This document shows, piece by piece, positions 35,450 through 44,390 of a stretch of DNA of 64,000 nt. This DNA comes from an uncultured Acidobacteriia bacterium. Its GTDB lineage: Bacteria > Acidobacteriota > Terriglobia > Bryobacterales > Bryobacteraceae. The stretch's first letter is position 1, and the number at the start of each line of letters is the position of its first letter. A model generated the notes under the pieces. The model ran no database searches, had not been told where the DNA came from, and saw nothing but the letters and a program-made list of their open reading frames with translations. The stretch lies in assembly GCA_903909435.1 (NCBI GenBank), contig CAIVVT010000255.1, positions 62,001-126,000 on the forward strand. Reading direction: 5' to 3'. The translations under genes and the position numbers were made by a program.

Positions 35450-38400
35450 CTAGGCTGTCCCCGTCGGATAGAACAGCCGCTCGATCACAGAGAGCAGCTC
35501 CAGCGCGTCGATCGGCTTCTGAACGTAGGCGTCCATACCTGCCTGCAGGCAGCGCTCCCTGTCGCCGCTCATGGCGTGCGCTGTGAGCGCGATGATGGGC
35601 GTGCGCCGCACGCTCCATTCCTCGCGATCGCGAATCTCAGCCGTAGCTTCGAACCCGTCCATCTCGGGCATCTGGACATCCATCAAAATCAAATCGAATT
35701 GCTGCCGGTAGAATTCCTCGACCGCCAGCCTGCCATTATCCACGATGACCACGGAGTGCCCCGCCTTTTCAAGCACGCGCTGCACGACCCGTTGGTTCAC
35801 TGAGTTGTCCTCGGCGAGCAGGACTCTCAATCGCAGGGTTTCCCCATCCGGCAGTGATTCTTTTTGGGAGTACGCTGACTCCGTTCGATCGATGCCCGCG
35901 GCGGAATCGGCCACCATCTGGCAGAGGGCGGTATACAATTCCTGGGGCTTGGCCGGCTTCAGGACGTGCCGGTTGATTCCCAGGCTCCTGCACCGCGCGG
36001 CATCTCCCAGTGCGCTGGCGGAGGATAACATCAGTGTGCGCGGCGGATAGTGCGGCCAGCGCTCCTTCATCCGGCTCACAAACTCGAAGCCGTCCAGATT
36101 GGGCATGTGGCAGTCGGTGATGATCATGCTGAACGGGGGGACGCGCTGCGCCAATAAGTCCAGCGCCTCAGTCCCGCTGGCAGCCAGGGTGGGCTCGACC
36201 AGCCAGGACTGGAGTTGACGCTCCAGGATCAGGCGGTTGGTCGTATTGTCATCCACGATTAGCGCCGTCAGCCCGGCAAGCTCACGGTCCTCCCGCGGAG
36301 CGGCCTCGCGGGCAACTCCCTGGCTCGGGCGAAAACGGATCGTGAAGTGGACCGTGGTCCCCTGCCCTGGCGTGCTGTCTAGCCAGATCCGGCCGTTCAT
36401 CATCTCCACCAGGTGTGAGGAGATGGACAATCCCAGCCCACTTCCCCCGTACTTGCGCGTGGTTGTCCCATCGGCTTGCCTGAATGGCATGAACACGAGT
36501 TCCTGTTTGTCGGCCTCAATGCCTATGCCGGTATCCCGTACGGAGAACCGGAGAATGGTCGCCGGTTCAGGTGGCGAATCCTGCCCGGCTGGTTCCGAAC
36601 GGTCCACCTCGACACTCACCACAACCTCGCCTGCCGCGGTGAATTTCACGCCATTGTTCACCAGGTTCACGAGGATCTGACGCAGTCTCAGCGCATCGCC
36701 GGCTACGATTTCGGGCACATCGGCGGCGACGTCGCAGGCGAGTTCCAATCCCTTCTCGTGCGCTCGAGGACAGACCACTCGCACTGCGTCAACCAGACAG
36801 TCGCGCAGGTTGAAATCAATCGACTCTATGTCCAGCTTGCCTGCCTCGATCTTCGAGAAATCCAAAATGTCGTTGATCACCGCGAGCAGACTCTCCCCGG
36901 AACTCTTGACCAAATCCAGGTATTCCTTTTGCTCCCGCGTCAACGAGGTACCGAGAACAAGGTCCGTCATGCCCATCACCCCGTTGAGGGGGGTGCGGAT
37001 CTCGTGGCTCATATTCGCCAGGAACTCGCTCTTGGCCCGGTTAGCAGCCTCGGCCTCATCCTTGGCGCGGCGGAGTTGCTCGGTTCTCAACTGCACCTGC
37101 CGCCGCAGCACGAATACCCAGGCCAGAGCCACGAGAATCAACCCAATCAGGCCCAGGCTGATCCGGAGCGTGCGCGGACCATTCAACCAAGGCGCAGGTT
37201 TGAGCAGGGTCACATCCGCCGGAGAGCGGATCTGGAGGCTGAGCGTGGCCGGCAAGAGGACCGGTGCGGACAAATCGACGCCGATCAAAGAAATCCCTCG
37301 AACTCGCAACAAACTGCCAGGCTCCAAAGGCTTCAGAGCCCAGGCATCCTGGAGCCGAGCCGTGATGAGCCGCGAACCGGATTGCAGGATCAGCGCTTGA
37401 TCGATCGGGATCGCATTCTGATTTGCCAGGTATGCGTCAAACTCGACTAACTGGGCATTGAGGCCTTGGTCGAGAATTTCCTCCGGATCGGCGCGTACCG
37501 GCGCTGGAGACGGGCCGGACCTGAGTTTCTGGACAACGGCATGATCGATGACCGGACTGTACTCGCCCTGTTGGGGAAAGCCGAGCAGTTCGACCTCGTC
37601 TCCCGCTTGAAGAACGATGTAGGCGTGATGCTGAATCAACACGGCCCCGGATGAATCCCGGATGTAGGTCGGGCCCTGCGGGTGGCTGTCGAGCACGGTG
37701 CCTGCTACTCGGGCTGCCTGCAGGTTGGCGCTGCCGGTGCCGAATTGCAGCAGCGATACGACCGGGCTAATTGGCATTCGGGCCCATTCAGTCCCCGCAC
37801 TTACCACCTTCACGAACTCGGGTCCGGGGACGAATAGGGTGATGCCCTGGAATTGGCGCCGGGAATTGAATTGCGTCCCGCATACTCCCTTGAGGCGCAC
37901 CGTCGAATTCAATAGAGAAAACGCAAATGCTGGCGATGCAAGCAAACGCACCTGGTAGCGGTGCTGCCCAAACGCGACCTCCAACAGAAACTGGCCTTGA
38001 TCCGGAGAAATTTCCTCGACAATTCCGGGCAGTTCCACCCATTCGCTGTCCGCCCCGCCAAGGAACACCTCTTCGACGGAGGTCGAGGCAGGCTCCGGTA
38101 GCCGTCCCTTACCGAGCGGAGTAATTTGCTGAGCCTCGAGCGATGGAGCGAAATCCCCAGGTTCACTCGCCGCATCCAACTGGATCGAATCGCCCGCATT
38201 CAAGTTGCCGGCATAGTGGGAAGGGACATCCACGAAGATCCCACCATCCCGATCCTGGACGAATAGCAGCCTCTCAATCACGTCGAAATACGTAACCACC
38301 GCGCGCAGCCTTACCGGATATCGCCGTGCGGCCTGTGCCGGACTGAGGTTGCGAACCTCGGAACTGCGTTGCAGCAGCGGCAAAGTCCCTGTTGTGGAGG

Positions 38401-39388
38401 TGGCGGTTTGTGGTGTGCGCGGAATGCAATGGTCCAGCACGATGGCACCGGCGTCGAGTTCGACGAACCCGGAAACGTCCACCTGGCCCGACTCGCCCGC
38501 AGGCAGGCATGCGGCGTCGCGCAGGGGGATTTGCCCGGTCGCGTCCGACAAAGTCCAGGCGGCGCTCCCGGCCGAGCGGACCGGTGTGCCATGCAATCGG
38601 ACGGCATGGGACGGGAGTTGATGCGGGTGGAGCCGCAACAAATTTCCGACGGCTGCGACAGGCAGCCCGGCCGGATCCGCCGCTTTGCGCTGAACCAGGA
38701 CGTTCTGTGGCTGGGTAATCCAGATGCGCACCTTGCTGGGAGTGCCTTCGACGCCATGCAGTGAGTTCACAACCCCAACCGCGTCGATCTCCGAATCGAT
38801 CATCGTCTTCCAATCCGCGGCGGTGCCTCCGATTGTCCTCAATTGAACGAGGCCATGCCCGGTCCACAAATCGAGCGCGGTTCTGCCCGTCCACTGCTGC
38901 GAGACGGAGCGGACCACGCCGCTGACTTTCACCAGGCGGTATTCGAACAGGCCCTTTTGGAGATCGCTCTCGGAAGGCACGGCGGGAGTCGCCGGCGGGG
39001 CTTGGCCGAGGATCGTTACGCTGGCTTTGACAATAATTGGATCGGTCCCGTCCATGGCGGAACCTGTCACCTGGACGAGTTGTCCGGGTTGTAGGTCTTC
39101 GCGATTATTGGGAAACTCGACACGCAATCCACCCGAGGAGTTCTCCACCACCAGGGTCCGATACTTGGTATCGACCAGTGTGAGCACACCTCGAAAAGTT
39201 ACCCTACGTTGCCCAATCTCTTCCGCTTTGGCAGCGGAGCGGATCTCGCTAACCGTCGTGAGAGCACCGTCGGAAGCAGTCCGGCTACAACCCCACAGAC
39301 CAGCCAGCAGGGCGCAAACAGCAAACCTTGTCGCGGGAAGACCTCCGCGTTTTCGGCCAACTGTCGCTAGCTTCGCGTGACAATCCAT
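35450..39388 (-). CDS. Large hybrid sensor histidine kinase with OB-like repeats and two receivers
   Basis: A 1312-residue membrane kinase. The N-terminus has a signal with a possible lipobox (CALLAGLWGC). About 700 extracytoplasmic residues follow, made of repeated beta-rich units with phrases like RVTFRGVLTLVDTKY, LVVENSSGGLRVEF, VTYFDVIERLLFVQDRDGG and GDEVELLGFPQQG, which suggest OB-fold repeats. A membrane helix lies at about 740-760. The HisKA box NMSHEIRTPLNG (H near 795), NLVNNGVKFT, VRDTGIGI and GSGLGLSI make a full kinase. Receiver 1 (about 1040-1160) has IVDDN and ITDCHMPNLDG; receiver 2 (about 1187-1305) has LAEDN, LMDVQMPEMDG and KPI. It is a longer paralogue of the kinase at 7610-10231. 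Confidence 0.92.
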   Translation of the reverse strand: MDCHAKLATVGRKRGGLPATRFAVCALLAGLWGCSRTASDGALTTVSEIRSAAKAEEIGQRRVTFRGVLTLVDTKYRTLVVENSSGGLRVEFPNNREDLQPGQLVQVTGSAMDGTDPIIVKASVTILGQAPPATPAVPSESDLQKGLFEYRLVKVSGVVRSVSQQWTGRTALDLWTGHGLVQLRTIGGTAADWKTMIDSEIDAVGVVNSLHGVEGTPSKVRIWITQPQNVLVQRKAADPAGLPVAAVGNLLRLHPHQLPSHAVRLHGTPVRSAGSAAWTLSDATGQIPLRDAACLPAGESGQVDVSGFVELDAGAIVLDHCIPRTPQTATSTTGTLPLLQRSSEVRNLSPAQAARRYPVRLRAVVTYFDVIERLLFVQDRDGGIFVDVPSHYAGNLNAGDSIQLDAASEPGDFAPSLEAQQITPLGKGRLPEPASTSVEEVFLGGADSEWVELPGIVEEISPDQGQFLLEVAFGQHRYQVRLLASPAFAFSLLNSTVRLKGVCGTQFNSRRQFQGITLFVPGPEFVKVVSAGTEWARMPISPVVSLLQFGTGSANLQAARVAGTVLDSHPQGPTYIRDSSGAVLIQHHAYIVLQAGDEVELLGFPQQGEYSPVIDHAVVQKLRSGPSPAPVRADPEEILDQGLNAQLVEFDAYLANQNAIPIDQALILQSGSRLITARLQDAWALKPLEPGSLLRVRGISLIGVDLSAPVLLPATLSLQIRSPADVTLLKPAPWLNGPRTLRISLGLIGLILVALAWVFVLRRQVQLRTEQLRRAKDEAEAANRAKSEFLANMSHEIRTPLNGVMGMTDLVLGTSLTREQKEYLDLVKSSGESLLAVINDILDFSKIEAGKLDIESIDFNLRDCLVDAVRVVCPRAHEKGLELACDVAADVPEIVAGDALRLRQILVNLVNNGVKFTAAGEVVVSVEVDRSEPAGQDSPPEPATILRFSVRDTGIGIEADKQELVFMPFRQADGTTTRKYGGSGLGLSISSHLVEMMNGRIWLDSTPGQGTTVHFTIRFRPSQGVAREAAPREDRELAGLTALIVDDNTTNRLILERQLQSWLVEPTLAASGTEALDLLAQRVPPFSMIITDCHMPNLDGFEFVSRMKERWPHYPPRTLMLSSASALGDAARCRSLGINRHVLKPAKPQELYTALCQMVADSAAGIDRTESAYSQKESLPDGETLRLRVLLAEDNSVNQRVVQRVLEKAGHSVVIVDNGRLAVEEFYRQQFDLILMDVQMPEMDGFEATAEIRDREEWSVRRTPIIALTAHAMSGDRERCLQAGMDAYVQKPIDALELLSVIERLFYPTGTA

Positions 39389-39722
39389 GCCAGCGTTCCC
39401 TTATTACCATCTCCGCATTGCGTCGTGACATGCCGCACTTGAAGCAGGCAGACCGGCAAAATACCTGCCTCATCATACCTTGGAGAGTGCCCACTCTGCG
39501 CTTGCCTCCAAGTGGGTGTCCGCCGACAAAAAGCCGCCACGGCACGCTCCGCCATCGCTCCAGGATCTTGAACCCGCACTCCCAAACTTGCCCGTGATGG
39601 ACAGAACCCCGTCGATCGCCCAACAGGCACAATCCTGTGCGTTTGATCCGGGCAATAAATAGAATTCCGGATCTTATAGTAGTAATTGTGCGAACTGGGC
39701 GATAAGCTATGGGCAGACACCC
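39389..39722. other. Divergent region between hybrid kinase and AAA+ ATPase
   Basis: No gene. It holds a partial hairpin at about 39478-39511 (CTTGGAG...CTCCAAG with an inner GAGTG/CACTC) and an AT-rich stretch at 39655-39690 that may hold the ATPase promoter. I saw no riboswitch match. Confidence 0.45.
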
Positions 39723-41012
39723 ATGGCAGTTACAGATCCGTGTCTTAAATTCATACCGGAAGCGCCGACCGACCTGGATAGCCTCGGGATTCCCTGGCCG
39801 ATGGTGGTCGATCTGGCGGCCAGGCGGCTGCATCTCGATGGCGTCACTGGCCTCGCCACGCTGCGATCGAAATTGAAATTGCCCTATGCCGTGGTCGAAG
39901 CCGTATTCCGCTATTTCCAGAAGGAAAAGCTGGTGGAGATCAAGGGCAGCGACGAGAGCGGTTTCTATCTCAGCCTCACCAACGCCGGCCACAAACTCGC
40001 CAGCGACCGCCAACAAGTTTGCCATTACGCCGGTCCAGCCCCGGTTTCATTGCGCGCCTACCAGAATGCGGTCCAGTTGCAATCCGCCCGCCCCAAGATC
40101 AACCGCCAGCACATGCAGCGCGTCTTCTCGGACCTCGTGGTGGAGGATGATATTCTCGATCAACTCGGCCCGGCGCTCATATCTCAGAAGTCGCTATTCC
40201 TGTTCGGTCCTTCCGGAAATGGCAAAACCAGCATCGCGGAACGACTCGTCCGGGTATACCAGGACAACATCGTCATACCCTACGCCATTGAGGTGGACGG
40301 GCAAGTCATCTGTGTCTTCGACCCGGTGGTCCACCAGAGGGTCGACGTTGAAATCGGGGAAACCGAAATGGACCCCCGCTGGATCGTGTGCCGGCGTCCG
40401 GCCGTGATCGCAGGTGGAGAACTCACCGCCGAGATGTTGGAGCTGAAGCTCGATGCGATCACCAATATCTACGCCGCGCCGGTCCAGATGAAGGCCAACA
40501 ACGGGATTCTGGTGCTGGATGACTTCGGCCGCCAGACCATTCCACCTACGACTATTCTGAACCGCTGGATTCTACCCTTGGACCGCAGAGTGGATTATCT
40601 GAACCTGAACTACGGACTGAAGTTCCAGGTTCCTTTCGAGCTTATGCTGGTCTTCTCGACGAATCTGGAACCGGACTCGCTGATGGATCCCGCCTTCCTG
40701 CGGAGGCTGCCCAACAAGATCATGATCCATTCGGTTGGCGAGAAAGCCTTCCTCGAGATATTCAGGCGCTCCTCGGATGGACATGGTTTCCAGTACGACC
40801 CAGAGCTCGCCAACCTCCTGCTGCAGTATTGCCGCAGCCTGGGCGGGAACAAACTCCGCGCTTGCTACCCGCGCGACATTTGTGAAATCGCCGCTTGTAT
40901 CAACTCCTACGAGGAAGACACGCACCGCTTGACGGCGTCGATCCTGAAGCGCGCTGTCAACGTCTACTTCGCAGCGAGTGCTCAAAGAACCGAAGACGAC
41001 GCCTTGAATTGA
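39723..41012 (+). CDS. AAA+ ATPase with N-terminal winged-helix-like segment
   Basis: A 429-residue protein. Walker A is FGPSGNGKTS (near residue 160) and Walker B GILVLDDFGRQ (near 263); the arginine-finger area is DPAFLRRLPNK. Residues about 45-105 (TLRSKLKLPYAVVEAVFRYFQKEKLVEIKG) look like a small winged helix. The wide gap between Walker A and B and the C-terminal lid resemble orphan AAA+ proteins frequent in Acidobacteriota. Partner and target are unknown. It stands alone on the plus strand, divergent from a sensor kinase and convergent with the TonB-like gene. Confidence 0.85.
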   Translation: MAVTDPCLKFIPEAPTDLDSLGIPWPMVVDLAARRLHLDGVTGLATLRSKLKLPYAVVEAVFRYFQKEKLVEIKGSDESGFYLSLTNAGHKLASDRQQVCHYAGPAPVSLRAYQNAVQLQSARPKINRQHMQRVFSDLVVEDDILDQLGPALISQKSLFLFGPSGNGKTSIAERLVRVYQDNIVIPYAIEVDGQVICVFDPVVHQRVDVEIGETEMDPRWIVCRRPAVIAGGELTAEMLELKLDAITNIYAAPVQMKANNGILVLDDFGRQTIPPTTILNRWILPLDRRVDYLNLNYGLKFQVPFELMLVFSTNLEPDSLMDPAFLRRLPNKIMIHSVGEKAFLEIFRRSSDGHGFQYDPELANLLLQYCRSLGGNKLRACYPRDICEIAACINSYEEDTHRLTASILKRAVNVYFAASAQRTEDDALN

Positions 41013-41021
41013 GCTGTGCCG

Positions 41022-41044
41022 GCCGGGAGGAACCGGCTCCCGGC
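41022..41044. terminator. Hairpin between convergent genes
   Basis: GCCGGGAG (41022-41029) pairs with CTCCCGGC (41037-41044) around a 7-nt loop, 10 bp past the ATPase stop and 24 bp past the TonB-like stop. It lacks a T-run, so it could be a weak bidirectional terminator or a REP unit; the core GGGAGCCG also occurs in the hairpin at 28781. Confidence 0.4.
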
Positions 41045-41067
41045 TTCACCGTAGCCTGAGGGTTTCG

Positions 41068-42687
41068 TCAGGGCCGGGTGAAGGCCGGAGCCAGCAGTAG
41101 CACCTGCACCTGAGTAGGCGTTCCATCGACTTTGACGGGGCGGAACTGCCATTGCTCGAGATACGGCAGCAGGTCAGGCAGTTGTGCGTATGCTGCGTCC
41201 AACACAGGGCGCAAGCTCACGAGCCTGCCATTGGCGCCGAGCCACCCCTGAAACAACGACGGCAGCGTGGATCGAACTACCTTGGGTGCCGGGACCACCG
41301 CCCGCTGAATGAACGGGGCATCCAGTTTGGGCTGCGGGCGCAGTGTCACCACCATTCCCGTCTGGCCGGAGTCCAGGCCGCTGCCTGGCAAAGCGTATTG
41401 AAGGGTCCAATCCTGGCCTGTCCCAAGGTCCAGGAAAACGGTGTGCACCGGCCGCCCCGTAAGCAGGCGCTCTGCTTCCGGGATTGTCGAGCCTGGGGTA
41501 GATTCGACAATTACGACGTCGAACGCGCCGCCCGGCGGGAACTTCAGCTGCTGCGTCCCGTCCGGCAAGTCTTGAAACTCGACCACTCCCGCCGTGGTTT
41601 TGACCATTCGAACCGTGCCCGGCGGAGTGGCACGGGATTGTGTCCCGGCTGGCTTCCCGCCAGATTGAGCCCCGAGTTGGGCGGCCATCTGTTTCGAGGC
41701 CGCTGAACCCGGCGAAACGCCCGTTTCTCCGGGTCGGGCGGTGCTCCCGGCACTCCCCGGGGCGGTGGACTTGTCGGCGGCGCCGGAAGCCTTGTGGGCT
41801 GTCCGCGAGTCCGTTTGAAGCACGGGCGCCCTGCTTCCCGAGGGCAAGACAGGCTGGCTCACCGGGGGGATCTCCACCTTCTGCCCAGCCTGCGGGACAG
41901 TCGATGCGATGGCCAGCACCGAGACTGCGGTTCCGCGTGCGGTCCGGGGCGAGACTGTCGTGCTGGCCGTCTCCCCCCATGCTCCGGCTGTAACGAGCGA
42001 CCACGCGTTGGGACGGGGAAGCAGGGGCAGGGCCAGCGTCATGGACGTGCTCTCCGGAACGATGGAACTCCGCGTCGAAACTGGCGTGGGCGACTGACTT
42101 GCCGCACTTCTCGCGGTCGCGGTTTCGGTGTTTGGCGATGGTGCGATGGGCGAACCGGGAACTAGTGGCTCGGCCGGCTTCGATTGCTCGGGCTGGTGGG
42201 AGTTCGACTGGAAACTCAACGAAGGCAATTTGCTGAGACGTGGGTCGGCTGCGATGGGTCTCCCAGGTTGAATCAGGATGGTCCGGAACGGTGACTGAAC
42301 CGGCTGCGGACCGGCTGCGGCCGCCGTTTCACGCGGATTTGCTTCCGCCTGGGACCCGGGTTCCGCCGGGCGCGAGAGAGCAGCCGGCGGGGCGGGCCGC
42401 ACCAGCATGGCCGGCAGGTAGATGCGATCGGGCATCCGCAGAACTAGCGCGGCCCGCAGCGACGGTCCATACCGTGCCTGGAATTCCCTGTCGGGGTCTG
42501 GAGGCACGCTGCCGATGATCGCCGGCAGGTACAGCACCAGGAGCAAGTGTGCGCTTGCGGAAGCGCAGAACGCCCGCCCGCCCCCTTTTCTTCCCTCCTG
42601 CAAGGAACGAAATGCTGGGACTTTGAGCTCTTCTAATGCCCAATCCGGCAGTTGCCCGAGAATGGTGGCGCCTAAGTCTGCCAACAC
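41068..42687 (-). CDS. TonB-like energy transducer with long Pro/Ser-rich spacer
   Basis: A 539-residue protein with the topology of TonB. It has a short cytoplasmic start, one membrane helix (SAHLLLVLYLPAIIGSV, about 45-62), a long Pro/Ala/Ser-rich spacer (about 90-340), and a C-terminal module with LPYLEQWQFRPVKVDGTPTQ, matching the TonB C-terminal pattern W-x-F-x-P...G-x-P. It would reach the outer membrane from the inner membrane. No ExbB/ExbD or TonB-dependent receptor is nearby, so it may rely on those encoded elsewhere, or be a structural relative. The start is GTG at 42687 with GAGGAG 4 nt upstream. It follows the NarL-type regulator by 23 bp. Confidence 0.65.
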   Translation of the reverse strand: MLADLGATILGQLPDWALEELKVPAFRSLQEGRKGGGRAFCASASAHLLLVLYLPAIIGSVPPDPDREFQARYGPSLRAALVLRMPDRIYLPAMLVRPAPPAALSRPAEPGSQAEANPRETAAAAGPQPVQSPFRTILIQPGRPIAADPRLSKLPSLSFQSNSHQPEQSKPAEPLVPGSPIAPSPNTETATARSAASQSPTPVSTRSSIVPESTSMTLALPLLPRPNAWSLVTAGAWGETASTTVSPRTARGTAVSVLAIASTVPQAGQKVEIPPVSQPVLPSGSRAPVLQTDSRTAHKASGAADKSTAPGSAGSTARPGETGVSPGSAASKQMAAQLGAQSGGKPAGTQSRATPPGTVRMVKTTAGVVEFQDLPDGTQQLKFPPGGAFDVVIVESTPGSTIPEAERLLTGRPVHTVFLDLGTGQDWTLQYALPGSGLDSGQTGMVVTLRPQPKLDAPFIQRAVVPAPKVVRSTLPSLFQGWLGANGRLVSLRPVLDAAYAQLPDLLPYLEQWQFRPVKVDGTPTQVQVLLLAPAFTRP

Positions 42688-42710
42688 CTGACTCCTCTAG
42701 CCATGCTCCC

Positions 42711-43442
42711 CTAGCGCTGCGAAAGTCGCAACGCGCGGGGTTGCGCGAGGAATAGGCTTTTGGGTCCTAGTACTGGAGATTTGAGACTTGTAGCGGTCGG
42801 CCTGCGCGTCGTTTCGCCGCTCTGGCGGCCCGCCTTGGATTCAGGCCACCCGCTCGCGTTCTTCAGGCCAAACAGGGCCAGTTCAAGCCGGTCGTTGGCT
42901 CCGACTTTCTGGAACAGCTTCGACAGGTAGGTCTTCACCGTACCCTCGGAGATGCCCAGAAGTCCGGCGATCTCCTTGTTCTTCAACCCCTGACTCACCA
43001 ATTCGACCAGTTGGCTTTCGCGCTTGGTAAGGTTCACGACCTTCGCCGCGGGGTTCCCCTGCCGTCCGGAGTAATCGAAGATACTCCCCCCGCTTTCGAC
43101 CTGCGCGAGACATGTCAGCAACTCACTCACTGGCAGCTTCGTTGAAAGGAGTGCGCAGGCGCCAGTGCCCTGCGCGTGATAAGTCATCTCAGCCGTCGGC
43201 ACCCTGGTCAGCAGTACGGTCTTGCAGCAGGGCGCCGCCGATATCATTTCTGAAATACGAGAGAAGGAGGCGTCGAGGCCAACGTCGATGAGGGCCAATT
43301 CTGGCGCAAGCGCCGGGAGCATGTTCAACAGTTCGGCAACCTTGGTGTAGACCGCCACCAACTGAAACTCCCCGCACTTCTCAAATACGGCGCTCAACCC
43401 TTCGGCTAGCAGGGGTTGATCCGTGACGAGTGCGGTCCGCAT
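42711..43442 (-). CDS. NarL/LuxR-type response regulator with an atypical receiver
   Basis: A 243-residue regulator. The receiver keeps the phosphorylatable aspartate in LALIDVGL, but the usual acidic pair after strand 1 is reduced to one aspartate (TALVTDQPLL), and the conserved lysine is in STKLP. The C-terminal LuxR helix-turn-helix is complete (LTKRESQLVELVSQGLKNKE, then SEGTVKTYLSKLF). A Ser/Arg-rich tail follows. GGGAGG lies 7 nt before the ATG at 43442. No partner kinase is directly adjacent. It probably controls the TonB-like gene behind it. Confidence 0.88.
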   Translation of the reverse strand: MRTALVTDQPLLAEGLSAVFEKCGEFQLVAVYTKVAELLNMLPALAPELALIDVGLDASFSRISEMISAAPCCKTVLLTRVPTAEMTYHAQGTGACALLSTKLPVSELLTCLAQVESGGSIFDYSGRQGNPAAKVVNLTKRESQLVELVSQGLKNKEIAGLLGISEGTVKTYLSKLFQKVGANDRLELALFGLKNASGWPESKAGRQSGETTRRPTATSLKSPVLGPKSLFLAQPRALRLSQR

Positions 43443-43520
43443 TTGTGAGCCTCCCAATAATCGAGTCTCTCGCCCTCCAGCGCGACGACCCTTACCCCAC
43501 AGCTACCGCTGCCCAGATTC

Positions 43521-43548
43521 AGTCTATCTTGCGCCCGTGGATTGTCAA
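43521..43548 (-). promoter_or_regulatory. Putative sigma-70 promoter for the NarL-type regulator
   Basis: On the minus strand, TTGACA (43543-43548, perfect) and TAGACT (43521-43526) are 16 bp apart. Predicted transcription would begin about 70 nt before the regulator ATG. The 16-bp spacing is slightly short. Confidence 0.45.
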
Positions 43549-43664
43549 TCGAATTCAATACCTTTAAGTCTCAATTCTTCACAAGACCCTCCATTTATGA
43601 AAGTTCGACGTCTGAATTGGTTCTGCCGGTGGCCTGGGCGGAGAACGGCGTAACGCGTTCCAGG

Positions 43665-44150
43665 TCAGCGGGTCTGCTCTAGCTCCAATACCTTGGAAAG
43701 GCGTCTGCTGTGACGTTCCGCGCCACTGAACCGCGCTGCAAGGAAAATCTGCACTATTTCCCACGCCAGCGAGTGCCCGATCACCCGACCACCGAGGCAC
43801 AGCGTGTTCAAGTTGTCGTCCTCAACGCCTTGATGCGCCGAGAACGAGTCGTGAATCAAGCAAGCCCGAGCGCCCACGACCTTATTCGCGGCGACCGCCG
43901 CTCCGACGCCACTTCCACAGATTGCCACGCCGCGCTGGACGTCCCCATGCGCGACTGCGCGAGCGAGCGGTATGACAAAGTCCGGATAATCGTCGTCTTT
44001 TTGAAACTGTGAGTTGCCGAACTCGACTACCTCATGCCCGGCCCCGTGGAGCATCGCGATCAGATACTGACGTAGTTCGTACCCTCCGTGGTCGGAAGCA
44101 ATTCCGATGCGGTACGGAGTTTCCGGCACGCCTGATTTTAGATTGGACAT
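43665..44150 (-). CDS. rpiB: Ribose-5-phosphate isomerase B
   Basis: A 161-residue RpiB/LacB family isomerase for ribose-5-phosphate and ribulose-5-phosphate in the pentose phosphate pathway. It keeps IGIASDHGGYELR, DYPDFV, the catalytic cysteine in AICGSGVGAAVAANK, and EDDNLNTLCLGGRV. Length is normal. AGGAG lies 5 nt before the ATG. It stands alone, with the NarL-type regulator 222 bp downstream on the same strand. Confidence 0.95.
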   Translation of the reverse strand: MSNLKSGVPETPYRIGIASDHGGYELRQYLIAMLHGAGHEVVEFGNSQFQKDDDYPDFVIPLARAVAHGDVQRGVAICGSGVGAAVAANKVVGARACLIHDSFSAHQGVEDDNLNTLCLGGRVIGHSLAWEIVQIFLAARFSGAERHSRRLSKVLELEQTR

Positions 44151-44390
44151 GTTCTCTCCTAGTCACGCCGATGCTGAGTTAAGGGCCCGGAGCAAGTCAC
44201 ACATCGCCGATTCCAGCCAACTCGCTTTTCAAGCTAATAAATCGAAAAGGTTTCTTCGCCTGCTTGGCCGATTATCAGTCCTATGAGGTTTCTAATTGCC
44301 TCTTTGGGACTGCTACCTTGCCTGGAGTGTCACCGCCCCGGCGTCACTGCATCCACACTAGCGTAGTCGCACCTCGGCCCGAACACGACC

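Noticed and set aside
41013-41067. Strong terminator between the ATPase and TonB-like genes
   Set aside because: The stem is good but lacks a T-run on either strand, so it is listed only as a weak terminator or repeat.
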